This document shows, in pieces, positions 1 through 5,407 of a stretch of 5,554 bases of DNA; the stretch's first letter is position 1, and each line of letters begins with the position of its first letter. Source of the DNA: Chloroflexi bacterium UBA4733 (lineage in GTDB: Bacteria; Chloroflexota; UBA4733); assembly GCA_002404055.1 (NCBI GenBank), contig DHIZ01000193.1, forward strand, positions 1-5,554, given 5' to 3'. Made by a program: the position numbers and the translations under genes. The notes under the pieces were generated by a model that worked only from the letters and a program-made list of their open reading frames with translations, did not search any database and had not been told where the DNA came from.

Positions 1-1
1 C

Positions 2-98
2 GATAGCTCGCCGGATGGCCAAAGGCCCGCCGTGTACCGCGAGCTGGTGGCGAGCTTGCAGCGGCAAGTGGAAACGCAAGCCCTCGTAGTAGGGCCCG
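2..98 (+). CDS. Possible 3' fragment of an unknown gene, cut by the insertion sequence
   Basis: The frame starting at base 2 is open from the window edge and encodes SPDGQRPAVYRELVASLQ followed by RQVETQALVVG, a helix-like stretch of ordinary protein composition. It runs into the left end of the insertion sequence and stops at TGA 146-148, so the true C-terminus would have been replaced by IS-derived residues. I do not recognise the family. The reverse strand is also open here (it reads EYGPYYEGLRFHL), so the coding strand is uncertain. No matching continuation could be confirmed to the right of the element. Confidence 0.25.
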
Positions 99-100
99 TA

Positions 101-125
101 TTCCCTCAGCTAAAATGCCACCGAG
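101..125 (+). repeat. Left end, outer copy of the IS terminal motif
   Basis: It reads TTCCCTCA, then GCT, then AAAATGCCACCGAG. It matches the inner left copy at the TTCCCTCA, AATGC and GAG blocks but is one base shorter between the first two blocks. It is probably a transposase binding site and part of the terminal inverted repeat. Confidence 0.75.
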
Positions 126-135
126 CGACCTACAG

Positions 136-162
136 TTCCCTCATTTGAGAATGCTACTGAGG
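136..162 (+). repeat. Left end, inner copy of the IS terminal motif
   Basis: This is a 27-nt copy with the blocks TTCCCTCA, GAATGCTAC and GAGG. It lies directly upstream of the transposase start and its last bases form part of the putative ribosome binding site. Bound transposase could therefore repress its own synthesis. That regulatory reading is inference. Confidence 0.8.
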
Positions 163-164
163 GG
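159..164 (+). promoter_or_regulatory. Ribosome binding site of the transposase gene
   Basis: GAGGGG lies 3 nt before the ATG at 168 and overlaps the inner left terminal motif. The spacing is short. A second in-frame ATG at 186 has GAGGGA just before it (180-185), so either start could be used; the family usually begins near the MTLDERRKYL residues encoded from 186. Confidence 0.45.
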
Positions 165-167
165 ACG

Positions 168-1412
168 ATGCGAGCCGACGAGGGAATGACACTGGACGAG
201 CGACGGAAGTACCTGGGGCAGCGCCCAAGGGGCACCCGGAAGCGGTACCGGGCGGCGGATCGGGTGGGGCGCGGAGTGCTCTTGACGGAGATGGAGGCAG
301 TGACGGGGTTGCATCGCAAGCATCTGGTGCGCCTGTTGGCGCCGGGCGGGTTGATTCGCCGCCGACGCGGGAAGCAGCGGGCGCGGGCGTATGGAGCGGC
401 AGTCGATGACGTGCTTCGCGTGGTGTAGGAGAGCTTGGATTATGTGTGTGCGGAACGCCTGACGCCGGCACTCCTCCCGACGGCGGAGCATCTGGCGGGC
501 TTTGGCGAGCTGCGTCTCACCAATGAACTGCGCGCGCAGTTGGGGCGGATCAGCCGGGCGACGGTGCAACGGCGGTTGGATACGCTGCGCCAGGATACGC
601 CGCGGTTACCCCGACGCGGACCGGAGGCGGCCAACCAGATCGCCAGGACGTTGCCGATGGGTCGGCTGGCCTGGGACACAATGGAGCCGGGGCATTTCGA
701 GGTGGATCTGGTCCACCACAGCGGGCCGGTGGCGAGCGGCGATTACATCCATACTTTACAGATGGTGGACATTGCGACGGGTTGGAGCGAGCGGGTGGCG
801 ATCCTGGGGCGCGGGCAGCGGGCGATGGAGGCGGGATTTGTGATGATTTTGGCGCGGCTGCCCTTCCCGATCAAGCACCTGCACCCGGATAACGGTAGCG
901 AGTTTCTCAATCACCATTTGGTGCGCTACTGGGGGCAGGCGATCGTGGACGTGCAATTGAGCCGCAGCCGGCCCTTCCACAAGAACGACAACCGCTTCAT
1001 CGAGCAGAAGAACGACAGCTTGGTACGCGCCTACCTCGGGCACGCCCGGCTGGACACGCCCACCCAGGTCGAGGCGCTCAACGATCTCTACGACGACATG
1101 TGGACCTACTACAACCTGTTCCAGCCGGTGCTCCACCTGATCGAGAAGCAGGTGGTACCGGACGCCAATGGAGGACGAGGGCGGCTGCGGCGCAAGTGGG
1201 ACGCGGCCACGCTGCCCTATCACCGGTTGCTGGAGACGGGGGTGCTGGCGGCGGCTGAGCGGGAACGCTTGGCGACGCTCCATCGCGAGACCAATCCCCG
1301 CCAACTCCGGCACCAGATCTACCAGGCGATCCCGCAATTATGGAGATTGGTGTTGCCAAGGGAGGGCGCGGACCCAAGGACGGCAACAGAAGACGTGGGC
1401 ATCGCCGGCTAG
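168..1412 (+). pseudogene. IS transposase, rve/DDE integrase type, interrupted by an in-frame TAG
   Basis: The gene encodes a transposase that would cut and join DNA at the element's ends. The N-terminal ~85 codons are rich in Arg/Lys and include EMEAVTGLHRKHLVRLL, a helix-turn-helix-like DNA-binding segment. The catalytic rve core carries the likely DDE triad: D in FEVDLVHH (bases 705-707), D in HPDNGSEF (888-890) and E in NRFIEQKN (1002-1004). The D-to-E spacing is close to that of retroviral-type integrases. Codon 87 (426-428) is TAG. Reading continues in the same frame with ESLDYVCAERL, and relatives as I remember them have Trp at this site, so a TGG-to-TAG change is likely. A TTG at 435 could restart translation, giving 325 residues with the whole triad but without the N-terminal DNA-binding part. 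No other frame damage is seen. Full length would be about 413 residues plus the stop, normal for the group. Confidence 0.85.
426..428 (+). other. In-frame amber stop inside the transposase
   Basis: TAG interrupts one continuous reading frame, giving ...DDVLRVV, stop, ESLDYVCAERL. The flanking residues join smoothly as expected for the family, so this is a point nonsense change and not a gene boundary. TAG also ends the transposase itself (1410-1412) and both convergent genes at 4175-4178, so genome-wide reading of TAG as an amino acid is unlikely. Confidence 0.85.
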
Positions 1413-1421
1413 CGCCGGCGA
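1402..1421 (+). terminator. Hairpin spanning the transposase stop codon
   Basis: TCGCCGGC (1402-1409) pairs perfectly with GCCGGCGA (1414-1421) around the loop TAGC, whose first three bases are the transposase stop codon. The 8-bp stem is GC-rich. There is no following T-run, so intrinsic termination is uncertain. It may act jointly with the hairpin immediately after it. Confidence 0.5.
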
Positions 1422-1445
1422 GACGGGGCGGTGCGCCGCCCCGTC
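1422..1445 (+). terminator. Second GC-rich hairpin after the transposase
   Basis: GACGGGGCGG (1422-1431) pairs perfectly with CCGCCCCGTC (1436-1445) around a TGCG loop, making a strong 10-bp stem. It abuts the previous hairpin with no gap. Tandem stems without a U-tract are common at gene ends in GC-rich bacteria, so a terminator or mRNA 3'-end stabiliser is plausible. Confidence 0.55.
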
Positions 1446-1493
1446 GGTGCATGTGGTGACGACCAAGCGCCGTAGCAGAAAGGAGAGGCTCGC

Positions 1494-1519
1494 CCTGGTC
1501 ACATTTTCTTTTGAGGGAA
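1494..1519 (-). repeat. Right end, inner copy of the IS terminal motif
   Basis: On the reverse strand this reads TTCCCTCA, AAAG, then AAAATGTGACC, matching the left inner copy in the first block and around AATG. It lacks one base in the last block and its G/C pattern there is altered. Its TTCCCTCA edge begins 32 nt inside the AAAATGC of the outer copy, against 23 nt at the left end. Confidence 0.75.
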
Positions 1520-1523
1520 CGGT

Positions 1524-1535
1524 GCCGAATTCGGC
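1524..1535. repeat. Palindrome between the two right-end motifs
   Basis: GCCGAATTCGGC is a perfect 12-nt palindrome between the inner and outer right-end copies. The left end has no counterpart, and the additional sequence here accounts for its wider spacing. Confidence 0.7.
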
Positions 1536-1537
1536 CC

Positions 1538-1564
1538 CCTCGGTAGCATTTTCATTTGAGTTGA
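1538..1564 (-). repeat. Right end, outer copy of the IS terminal motif
   Basis: On the reverse strand this copy contains CTCAAATGAAAATGCTACC followed by GAGG, the best match to the shared AATGCTACCGAGG block. The first block is AACTCA instead of CCCTCA. It defines the right boundary, near 1566. Confidence 0.8.
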
Positions 1565-1650
1565 CACGCACGGTCCCCACGGCTTGCCCGGGGAGCACTT
1601 GGCTGTTTCCCCAGCCACTGCCCCCACACGCCGTGCTGCTATCTTCGCGA

Positions 1651-1657
1651 GAAGGAG
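1651..1657 (+). promoter_or_regulatory. Ribosome binding site for the short ORF
   Basis: GAAGGAG lies 7 nt before the ATG at 1665, an ideal position. It is the main evidence that the short ORF is, or was, translated. Confidence 0.5.
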
Positions 1658-1664
1658 TATTGCT

Positions 1665-1730
1665 ATGTCTGTTGCCCTCGGGGCCGGCCCCGACTACGAT
1701 CTGGCCATCGGCCACTCTAGAATTTGTTAA
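1665..1730 (+). CDS. 21-codon ORF, possible leader peptide or 5' remnant of a lost gene
   Basis: The ATG at 1665 opens a frame ending at TAA 1728-1730 and encodes a 21-residue peptide that starts MSVALGAGPDYDLAI and ends GHSRIC. It has a well-placed GAAGGAG. The stretch YDLAI resembles the first beta strand of many Rossmann-fold proteins (typically YDLAIIGGG in flavoproteins), but here it is followed at once by unrelated residues and a stop. A gene start truncated by a deletion near 1706 would explain this. A true leader peptide is the alternative. Too short to assign a function. Confidence 0.35.
   Translation: MSVALGAGPDYDLAIGHSRIC
1678..1693. repeat. Perfect 16-nt GC palindrome
   Basis: TCGGGGCCGGCCCCGA equals its own reverse complement. 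It lies inside the 21-codon ORF (codons for LGAGPD), so coding constraint or chance in GC-rich DNA could explain it. Confidence 0.6.
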
Positions 1731-1807
1731 GGTAGTTGCTGTCAGCGGCAAACTATGCCACTTCGAACCGCCCGTCAATGGGCCTGCGACGGTCGGGGGC
1801 CGTTGGA

Positions 1808-1835
1808 AGTGCCGAGAACAAGGAGTGTCGGCACT
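1808..1835. promoter_or_regulatory. Perfect 8-bp dyad, operator-like or RNA hairpin
   Basis: AGTGCCGA (1808-1815) and TCGGCACT (1828-1835) are perfect inverted repeats separated by 12 nt. Half-site centres are 20 bp apart, about two helical turns, as in many dimeric-regulator operators. As RNA, the loop would display AAGGAG. It lies about 240 bp before the dehydrogenase start. Function is inferred only. Confidence 0.4.
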
Positions 1836-1896
1836 ATCCGCAAGGGAATGCCGCGTAAAACACCGCGCAGATGGGCAAAACGATGGCGGAATTGGC

Positions 1897-1932
1897 CAAA
1901 GTGCGAATGCCAGAATGGAATCAGGCACTTTG
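1897..1932. promoter_or_regulatory. Second 8-bp dyad sharing the AGTGC core
   Basis: CAAAGTGC (1897-1904) and GCACTTTG (1925-1932) are perfect inverted repeats separated by 20 nt. Their inner AGTGC/GCACT core is the same as in the dyad at 1808-1835. Four copies of one pentamer arranged as two dyads could be regulator sites or RNA stems. Confidence 0.35.
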
Positions 1933-2057
1933 TGTCGTCTTCAGCCAGCCGAGCAACATGCTACTTTGCCGTCCACAGCAGCTACCTGAACACCGGGCCT
2001 TTAGGCACAGGTAAACTGCCGGGGGCGCTGGCCGACGAGTTCGCCAACAGCATCAAA

Positions 2058-2062
2058 GGAGG
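2058..2062 (+). promoter_or_regulatory. Ribosome binding site fixing the first dehydrogenase start
   Basis: GGAGG, within AAAGGAGGGG (2055-2064), ends 10 nt before the GTG at 2073. The family-like residues (VTAQIVVCQGPGQVALE) begin directly after this GTG, so sequence and homology agree on the start. Confidence 0.8.
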
Positions 2063-2072
2063 GGACACACAG

Positions 2073-3119
2073 GTGGTAACGGCGCAAATTGTGGTTTGCC
2101 AGGGCCCCGGGCAGGTGGCGTTGGAAGCGCGTGCGCTCCCCGCGCCAGGCCCGAACCAAGTGCTCATCCGGGGCCATGTGAGCTTGGTCAGCGTCGGGAC
2201 CGAACTCACGACGGTGCGCGGGGAGTGGCCGGAAGGCGCCTTCTGGCGAAGAATCACGCGCTACCCGGGTGATCTGGGGTATAGCCTGGTTGGGTGCGTG
2301 GAGGCCGTCGGCGCCGGCACCACGGCCTTCGCCATCGGCGACCGCGTTGTTGCCAACGCGCCGCACGGCAGCGCGGCGTTGCTCACGCTGCAGCGACCGC
2401 CAACGGAGCGGCCAAACGTCATCCCCATTCCCCCCGAGGTCGACGATGAGGCGGCCGCCTTCCTGGCGCTGGCGCTGGTGGCGCTCAATGGGGTGCGCCT
2501 GGCCCGGATCGAACTTGGGGACACCGTGGCCGTGGTGGGGCTGGGCGTGATCGGCCAGTTCTGCTGCCGCTTCGCGCGGCTGGCCGGGGCGGGGCGGGTG
2601 ATCGGCCTGGGCCACCGCCCCGGCCATCTAGCGGCGGCGCGCGCCGGCGGCGTGACCGTCGCGGAGGACCCGCGCAAGGCCGAGCCGCTCGCACTCGTCC
2701 GGGCCCATAACCGGGGAGAACTGGCCGACGTGGTGCTGGAATCGTCCGGCAGTCCCTCCGCCATTGACCTGGCGCTGCATCTGGCGCGGCGGCAGGGGCG
2801 CGTCGTGCTGGCCGGGTCGCCCTCGGGGGCCGTCAACCTGGAACTGCACGAAACGGTGCATGGGCAGGGATTACAACTGATCGGCGCCCACATCAGCACC
2901 CTCCCCTTCGGGGAACTTCCTTTGCAGTCCGGCTGGAGCGTGGAGCGGACGGCGCGACTCTATTGGGACTTGCTCGCCGACGGAGCGATCGCGATTGCCC
3001 CCTTGATCAGCGACCGCGTTCCTGGGCACGCGGCGCCGGCCCTGTACGAACGCCTGCTTGCCGATCGTGGCGACGCCCTGGGCGTGATCCTTGATTGGAC
3101 GGGCGAAGCGGCGGACTGA
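2073..3119 (+). CDS. Medium-chain dehydrogenase/reductase without zinc ligands, paralogue 1
   Basis: The product is a 348-residue cytosolic NAD(P)-type oxidoreductase of the medium-chain (alcohol/threonine dehydrogenase-like, COG1063) superfamily. The GroES-like N-terminal domain covers roughly residues 1-125 and the Rossmann domain about 140-275. The nucleotide loop is GLGVIG (156-161). Where classical members have the catalytic zinc Cys (CGTD) and His (GHE), this protein has SVGTEL (GTE at 42-44) and GYS (69-71), and the four-Cys structural zinc lobe is missing. Such sites occur in BchC-like enzymes and in bi-domain oxidoreductases of polysaccharide loci. The expected acidic residue after the second Rossmann strand is replaced (VIGLGHRP), so NAD versus NADP is unclear. 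It is followed by a close relative of the same architecture and opposes a glycosyltransferase, which suggests a sugar or cyclitol substrate; this is inference. The GTG start is supported by its ribosome binding site. Confidence 0.85.
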   Translation: MVTAQIVVCQGPGQVALEARALPAPGPNQVLIRGHVSLVSVGTELTTVRGEWPEGAFWRRITRYPGDLGYSLVGCVEAVGAGTTAFAIGDRVVANAPHGSAALLTLQRPPTERPNVIPIPPEVDDEAAAFLALALVALNGVRLARIELGDTVAVVGLGVIGQFCCRFARLAGAGRVIGLGHRPGHLAAARAGGVTVAEDPRKAEPLALVRAHNRGELADVVLESSGSPSAIDLALHLARRQGRVVLAGSPSGAVNLELHETVHGQGLQLIGAHISTLPFGELPLQSGWSVERTARLYWDLLADGAIAIAPLISDRVPGHAAPALYERLLADRGDALGVILDWTGEAAD

Positions 3120-3133
3120 CGGCGTCTTCGCCG
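3120..3133 (+). other. Small hairpin after the first dehydrogenase
   Basis: CGGCG (3120-3124) pairs with CGCCG (3129-3133) around TCTT, directly after the stop codon. The stem is only 5 bp and has no T-run, so it is unlikely to terminate transcription. The two dehydrogenases can be cotranscribed across this 69-nt gap. Confidence 0.3.
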
Positions 3134-3170
3134 CGCCTGTCACCACCGGTAATGTACACTCCTCTGGATG

Positions 3171-3180
3171 GGAAAGGGGG
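3171..3180 (+). promoter_or_regulatory. Ribosome binding site deciding the second dehydrogenase start
   Basis: GGAAAGGGGG ends 8 nt before the ATG at 3189. The upstream in-frame ATG at 3168 immediately precedes this purine run and has no comparable site of its own, so 3189 is preferred. Confidence 0.6.
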
Positions 3181-3188
3181 GCTGCGCG

Positions 3189-4178
3189 ATGCGGACGCCG
3201 ACCGTCGTCTTTCCCGCACCAGATCGGGTCGCTATCGAGGAACTGGAAGAGCACGACCCCGGACCGGGGCAGGTGCTCGTGCGCACGACTATCAGCGTCA
3301 TCAGCATCGGCACTGAGCTGACCGTGCTGACCAGAGCGGGGTGGGCAAAGCACGTCCCCTTCCCGTTCCTGCCGGGATACAGCATGGCCGGCGAAGTCTT
3401 GGCGGTTGGGCCGGGAGTGACCGACTTCACGGTGGGCGACCGTGTTTGCGGCGGCGGGCACCACACGCAGTATGAAGTGCGGGAGGCGCGCGACCTTAAC
3501 CACATTCCCGCCACGGTGGCCGATGAAGCGGCCGCCTTCCGCACCCTGGGCCAGATTACCCTGAACGGCGTGCGTCAGGGGCAGCTCGTCTTCGGCGAAG
3601 CGGTGGTGATCATTGGGATGGGGCTAGTTGGCCAGATGGCGACGCAGTGGGCGCGCTTCGCCGGCGCCCTACCGGTGATTGCCGTCGACCTCTCCCCACG
3701 CCGGCTGGACATTGCGTCCGAGATCGGACCGCTGGTGGCAATCCAGGGCGACTGCGATGGCGCGCTTGCCACCATACGCACGGCAACCCGAGGACGCCTG
3801 GCCGATGTCGTTATCGAAGCGACCGGCGTCGCGGACGTCATCCCTGGGGCGACCAGGCTGGCCCGCAATCAAGGACGCATCGTCCTCCTTGGCTCGCCAC
3901 GTGGCAGCACCACGATCGACCTGCACGACAGCGTCCACGCGCGCGGGCTGCACCTTATCGGCGCCCACAACAACACCCATCCCCCCGTCGCGACGCTCGG
4001 CAACCCCTGGACGCGCGAACGCGATGGCGAACTGTTCCTCGACCTGCTCGCCGCCGGTCGTGCCGATGTCCAGGCACTCATTACCCATCGCTACCCCTGG
4101 CAACAGGCGCCGGCAGCCTACGCGCTCCTCCAGGAGCATCCGGGCGACGCCCTCGGTGTCGTGCTGGACTGGCGCTAG
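3189..4178 (+). CDS. Medium-chain dehydrogenase/reductase without zinc ligands, paralogue 2
   Basis: This 329-residue protein has the same fold and unusual active site as its neighbour. SISIGTEL-type sequence (GTE 41-43) and PGYS (GYS 63-65) stand where zinc-dependent enzymes have Cys and His, and there is no structural four-Cys lobe. The nucleotide loop is GMGLVG (143-148), and Asp167 (VIAVDLSP) ends the second strand, which favours NAD(H). Blocks shared with paralogue 1 include AVG.G...F..GDRV, GR.VL.GSP.G, and LH..VH..GL.LIGAH, so the pair looks like an old tandem duplication. N-terminal residues 1-20 resemble the family from MRTPTVVFPAP, in line with the ATG at 3189. It is likely in one operon with paralogue 1. 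The reaction may be oxidation or reduction of a sugar, cyclitol or nucleotide-sugar hydroxyl; the substrate is not readable. Its TAG interlocks with the stop codon of the convergent glycosyltransferase. Confidence 0.85.
   Translation: MRTPTVVFPAPDRVAIEELEEHDPGPGQVLVRTTISVISIGTELTVLTRAGWAKHVPFPFLPGYSMAGEVLAVGPGVTDFTVGDRVCGGGHHTQYEVREARDLNHIPATVADEAAAFRTLGQITLNGVRQGQLVFGEAVVIIGMGLVGQMATQWARFAGALPVIAVDLSPRRLDIASEIGPLVAIQGDCDGALATIRTATRGRLADVVIEATGVADVIPGATRLARNQGRIVLLGSPRGSTTIDLHDSVHARGLHLIGAHNNTHPPVATLGNPWTRERDGELFLDLLAAGRADVQALITHRYPWQQAPAAYALLQEHPGDALGVVLDWR
4175..4178. other. Convergent stop codons interlocked in CTAG
   Basis: The palindrome GCTAGC (4174-4179) provides TAG to the dehydrogenase on the plus strand (4176-4178) and TAG to the glycosyltransferase on the minus strand (4177-4175). 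The two genes overlap tail to tail by 4 bases, leaving no room for a terminator between them. Confidence 0.9.
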
Positions 4179-5407
4179 CACGCCGCGCGACCTTCCAGCA
4201 GTCGCGCATATTGGTCGGCCAGGCGATCAACTAGCTTGGCTGCGTCGTAGTGCTGCTCCACGCGCTGCCGCCCGAGTTCGCCGAGTATGCTCCGCCGCTC
4301 CGCTGACAGCAGCAGCGGCTTGAGGGTGGCGGCCAGGCCGACAAAGTCGGCGGGCGGGGTGAGCGTGCCGGCATCGCCGATCACTTCGGGAATCCCTCCG
4401 ACGCAAGCGCCGACGACGGCCTTCCCGCACGCCATCGCCTCTACCAGCACCATCCCGAACTGCTCGCGGATCCAGCGAGTCGGATTGCTGGGCAGGCAGA
4501 AGACATCGGCCAGGCGGTGGTAGCGGGGGACGTGCTCGTACGGCACGTACGGCACAATGCGAATCACATCGGCCAGCCCTTGCTCCTGCACCTGCCGCTC
4601 CAGCGCCGTCTGCTCCGGTCCGCGCCCGACCCACACGTAACGCAAGCGAGGGCCGATCGCCGGGTCGGCGCGCAACAGCGTTGCCGCCGCCAACAGCTCG
4701 AAATAGCCCTTTTCCCATTGCAGCGTGCCGATGGTGACGACGACGAGATGCTGCGAAGTCAGGCCCAGGGCGGCCTGCAGCGCCGCATCGGGTGGCGCAG
4801 GATAGAAGCGCGTCCGGTCGACGCCCGTGGGGTGAATGATGATCTTCTCCGGCGCCGCCCCTTCCAGGAGCAGCCACTGCCGGTTGCGCTCCGTGAGGGC
4901 GAGGAACAGATCGGCCGTGGCTGCCACCTGGCGGCGGGCAGCCCGCAACCGTGGAAACTCGTCAAACTTGCCGGGAACGTTCTCGGCCACGCTCACGACC
5001 AGCGGCACTCCTCGATGGCGGGTCGCTCGCAGGGCCTGCAACGAGTAGGGGTTGAATGTTTCGGCAGTATGAATAAGGTCAAAGTCGCGGAGGGCGTAAC
5101 CTAGACCAAGCATCACCTCGTTGTGCTCGTAGCGGTCGCGATACCAGCGCCGCACCAGCGGCGTCCGCTCGGCACAGTGCAAGAGACCGGGCAAGGTGCG
5201 TACGGAGAACGGCATGCGGTCGCGATCGAAAGAGCCCCGGTCAGAGCCGAACGCCGTCACGTCAAAGCTGCTCGTCAACCCGGCGTAACTTTGCATCTCC
5301 CAGTGGTTGAGCGTGGCGCCGCGCACGATGGCGATGCGCGGCTTGCGACCGGAAGACCGCCTCCTGGCTTCGACATTGGCACCCGCGGTACGATCATGGT
5401 GTGGCAT
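4175..5407 (-). CDS. GT4-type glycosyltransferase (GT-B fold)
   Basis: The 410-residue product is a retaining glycosyltransferase that would transfer a sugar from a nucleotide-sugar donor to a glycan, lipid or small-molecule acceptor in the cytosol or at the inner face of the membrane. The N-terminal domain begins at KPRIAIVRGATLNHWEM (about 22-38). The C-terminal donor domain begins near 220 with GTLQWEKG (227-234, basic residue Lys233). The E-x7-E signature of GT4 enzymes is EQFGMVLVE (Glu315 and Glu323), followed by GGIPEV (337-342). HPTGVD (192-197) is the usual linker motif. There is no signal peptide or transmembrane helix. The first ~20 residues are basic and outside the conserved fold, and the ATG has no Shine-Dalgarno sequence, so the start is less certain than the rest. 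The gene converges on the dehydrogenase pair, pointing to a glycan biosynthesis locus. Donor and acceptor are unknown. Confidence 0.9.
   Translation of the reverse strand: MPHHDRTAGANVEARRRSSGRKPRIAIVRGATLNHWEMQSYAGLTSSFDVTAFGSDRGSFDRDRMPFSVRTLPGLLHCAERTPLVRRWYRDRYEHNEVMLGLGYALRDFDLIHTAETFNPYSLQALRATRHRGVPLVVSVAENVPGKFDEFPRLRAARRQVAATADLFLALTERNRQWLLLEGAAPEKIIIHPTGVDRTRFYPAPPDAALQAALGLTSQHLVVVTIGTLQWEKGYFELLAAATLLRADPAIGPRLRYVWVGRGPEQTALERQVQEQGLADVIRIVPYVPYEHVPRYHRLADVFCLPSNPTRWIREQFGMVLVEAMACGKAVVGACVGGIPEVIGDAGTLTPPADFVGLAATLKPLLLSAERRSILGELGRQRVEQHYDAAKLVDRLADQYARLLEGRAAC

Larger units (their letters stand above)
99..1566 (+). mobile_element. Insertion sequence with a DDE transposase and bipartite inverted ends
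   Basis: The element contains one transposase gene (168-1412). It is bounded by related sequence in inverted orientation: copies at 101-125 and 136-162 on the left, and at 1494-1519 and 1538-1564 on the right. Aligning the outermost copies suggests tips near TATTCCC at the left and, on the reverse strand, TGTCAAC at the right. That gives a length of about 1.47 kb. The exact ends are uncertain by several bases, because the left outer copy is degraded and no convincing target-site duplication was found. The transposase has an in-frame stop, so this copy is probably inactive by itself, though its ends might still be moved by an intact relative. The family is closest in my memory to rve-domain elements placed in the ISNCY or IS481-like groups; this was not checked. 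Confidence 0.85.
1567..2072. other. About 500 bp with no recognisable protein gene
   Basis: This stretch lies between the insertion sequence and the first dehydrogenase. The dehydrogenase frame is open back to an ATG at 1755, but the extra ~106 residues are rich in Arg, Ser, Trp and Cys and do not resemble the family, so I treat them as untranslated. What is visible: a 21-codon ORF with a ribosome binding site (1665-1730), a 16-nt palindrome (1678-1693), and two perfect 8-bp inverted repeats (1808-1835, 1897-1932). Base composition from about 1720 to 1980 is less GC-rich than the flanking genes. It could be a regulatory leader, a decayed gene, or both. Confidence 0.6.

Noticed and set aside
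101..162. CRISPR-like direct repeats at the IS ends
   Set aside because: There are only two copies per end, imperfect, with no spacers of regular length, and they occur inverted at the other end; they are terminal repeats.
426..428. Recoded TAG (amber readthrough as a coded amino acid)
   Set aside because: TAG is used as the normal stop of the transposase, the second dehydrogenase and the glycosyltransferase, and no readthrough or insertion structure is evident; a simple nonsense change is the better explanation.
756..1337. 193-codon minus-strand frame inside the transposase
   Set aside because: Antisense shadow of the DDE core, typical of GC-rich coding DNA.
90..1575. Target-site duplication flanking the IS
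   Set aside because: Bases next to the estimated tips (GGGCCCG on the left, CGCACGG on the right) share at most a CG dinucleotide, which is not convincing.
1168..1989. Long plus-strand frame across the transposase 3' end and the IS right end
   Set aside because: It is a shadow of the transposase frame and passes through the terminal repeats; the repeated VTFSFEGT / VAFSFEL residues in it are just the translated IS end motifs.
1755..2072. N-terminal extension of the first dehydrogenase starting at ATG 1755
   Set aside because: The extra residues have no dehydrogenase character, unusual composition and no ribosome binding site, whereas GTG 2073 has a strong one exactly where family similarity begins.
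2073..4178. Classical zinc alcohol or threonine dehydrogenases
   Set aside because: The catalytic Cys and His-Glu and the four structural Cys are absent in both proteins, so a precise zinc-enzyme name would be unsupported.
4517..5104. 195-codon plus-strand frame opposite the glycosyltransferase
   Set aside because: It is antisense to a gene with clear GT4 motifs on the minus strand and has no recognisable features of its own.
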